A stretch of 5,578 bases of DNA from Gammaproteobacteria bacterium. Its GTDB lineage: Bacteria > Pseudomonadota > Gammaproteobacteria > Nitrosococcales > Methylophagaceae. This document shows positions 5,142-5,578 of the stretch, piece by piece. The notes under the pieces were generated by a model that saw nothing but the letters and a program-made list of their open reading frames with translations, was not told the DNA's origin and ran no database searches. A program made the position numbers and the translations under genes. Position 1 is the first letter of the stretch, and every line of letters starts with the position of its first letter. The DNA lies in the NCBI GenBank assembly GCA_002402245.1, contig NVVP01000014.1:42481-48058 (forward strand), given 5' to 3'.

Positions 5142-5578
5142 ATGTCTGAAGACAATATTCACTCAACATTACATGAAAACCGCCACTTTCCACCTAGTGA
5201 TGAATTTGTCCGTAACGCGTCCATCAATGCCGATAAACTAGCAGACTTATATCAACAAGCTGAGCAAGATAATCCCGAATTCTGGGCTACGCAAGCCCGC
5301 CAAGAGCTAGATTGGCAGCAAGACTTCACCGTAAGCCTAGATGATTCCAATGCGCCTTTCTTTCGCTGGTTTCCTGATGGAAAAATAAACGCATCCTATA
5401 ACTGCCTAGATCGCCATCTAGCTAAAAATGCTGATAAAACAGCGATTATCTTTGAAGGTGATGCTGGTGATGTACAACATATTAGCTACCAGCAGCTTTA
5501 TGACCGCGTATGTACCTTTGCTAACACCTTAAAAGCACAAGGCATTACTAAAGGTGATCGGGTTATTATTTATATGCC
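5142..5578 (+). CDS. acs: Acetyl-CoA synthetase, N-terminal part (cut by right edge)
   Basis: The first 145 codons of an acetate-CoA ligase (AMP-forming), the cytoplasmic enzyme that turns acetate, ATP and CoA into acetyl-CoA through acetyl-AMP. The frame is open to the window end. The N-terminal ACAS domain is recognisable: LADLYQQAEQDNPEFWATQA (residues 34-53), then FFRWFPDGKINASYNCLDRHL (73-93), a hallmark of Acs and its close relatives. The start of the AMP-binding domain follows (ISYQQLYDRVCTFANTL, 114-130; GDRVIIYM, 138-145). The ATP-binding loop and the regulatory C-terminal lysine lie beyond the edge. The ATG has AGG at 5130-5132, 9 bases upstream. Propionyl-CoA synthetase (PrpE) is a related alternative, but the sequence, and the aldehyde dehydrogenase upstream, favour acetate. 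Confidence 0.9.
   Translation, partial: MSEDNIHSTLHENRHFPPSDEFVRNASINADKLADLYQQAEQDNPEFWATQARQELDWQQDFTVSLDDSNAPFFRWFPDGKINASYNCLDRHLAKNADKTAIIFEGDAGDVQHISYQQLYDRVCTFANTLKAQGITKGDRVIIYM

Overview
The window looks like AT-rich chromosomal DNA from a marine-type gammaproteobacterium (Moritella, Psychromonas, Shewanella or Vibrio-like). DksA, the 2-Cys peroxiredoxin, the aldehyde dehydrogenase and the acetyl-CoA synthetase all read as gammaproteobacterial, but the genus is a guess from memory, not a search. All genes appear intact except the two cut by the window edges. No tRNA, rRNA, CRISPR array, insertion sequence or phage gene was seen.

Layout. On the minus strand at the left are the first 59 codons of a class I/II PLP aminotransferase (cut by the left edge) and, upstream of it, a CbbY-like HAD phosphatase. 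The two overlap by 8 bases and are probably co-transcribed. Divergent from them is dksA (plus strand), with its own probable sigma70 promoter. A strong, symmetric hairpin terminator separates dksA from a convergent 2-Cys peroxiredoxin gene (minus). Upstream of the peroxiredoxin, also on the minus strand, is an AraC/XylS-family regulator. This regulator is divergent from an AldB/ExaC-type aldehyde dehydrogenase (plus), which ends at a clear terminator. After a 217-base intergenic region containing a long near-perfect palindrome, the start of acetyl-CoA synthetase (acs, plus) runs off the right edge.

How the genes fit together. The right half reads as a two-carbon oxidation module: aldehyde dehydrogenase would convert acetaldehyde to acetate, and Acs would activate acetate to acetyl-CoA. 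The divergent AraC-family protein is the obvious candidate regulator of the dehydrogenase. The terminator and the palindrome suggest that acs is transcribed separately. The left half combines a global stringent-response regulator (DksA), a peroxide-detoxifying enzyme and a small metabolic pair (phosphatase plus aminotransferase), with no obvious shared pathway. No clearly new system was found. The items most worth a second look are the palindromic element upstream of acs, an inverted repeat overlapping the likely peroxiredoxin promoter, and the position of dksA outside its usual enterobacterial neighbourhood.
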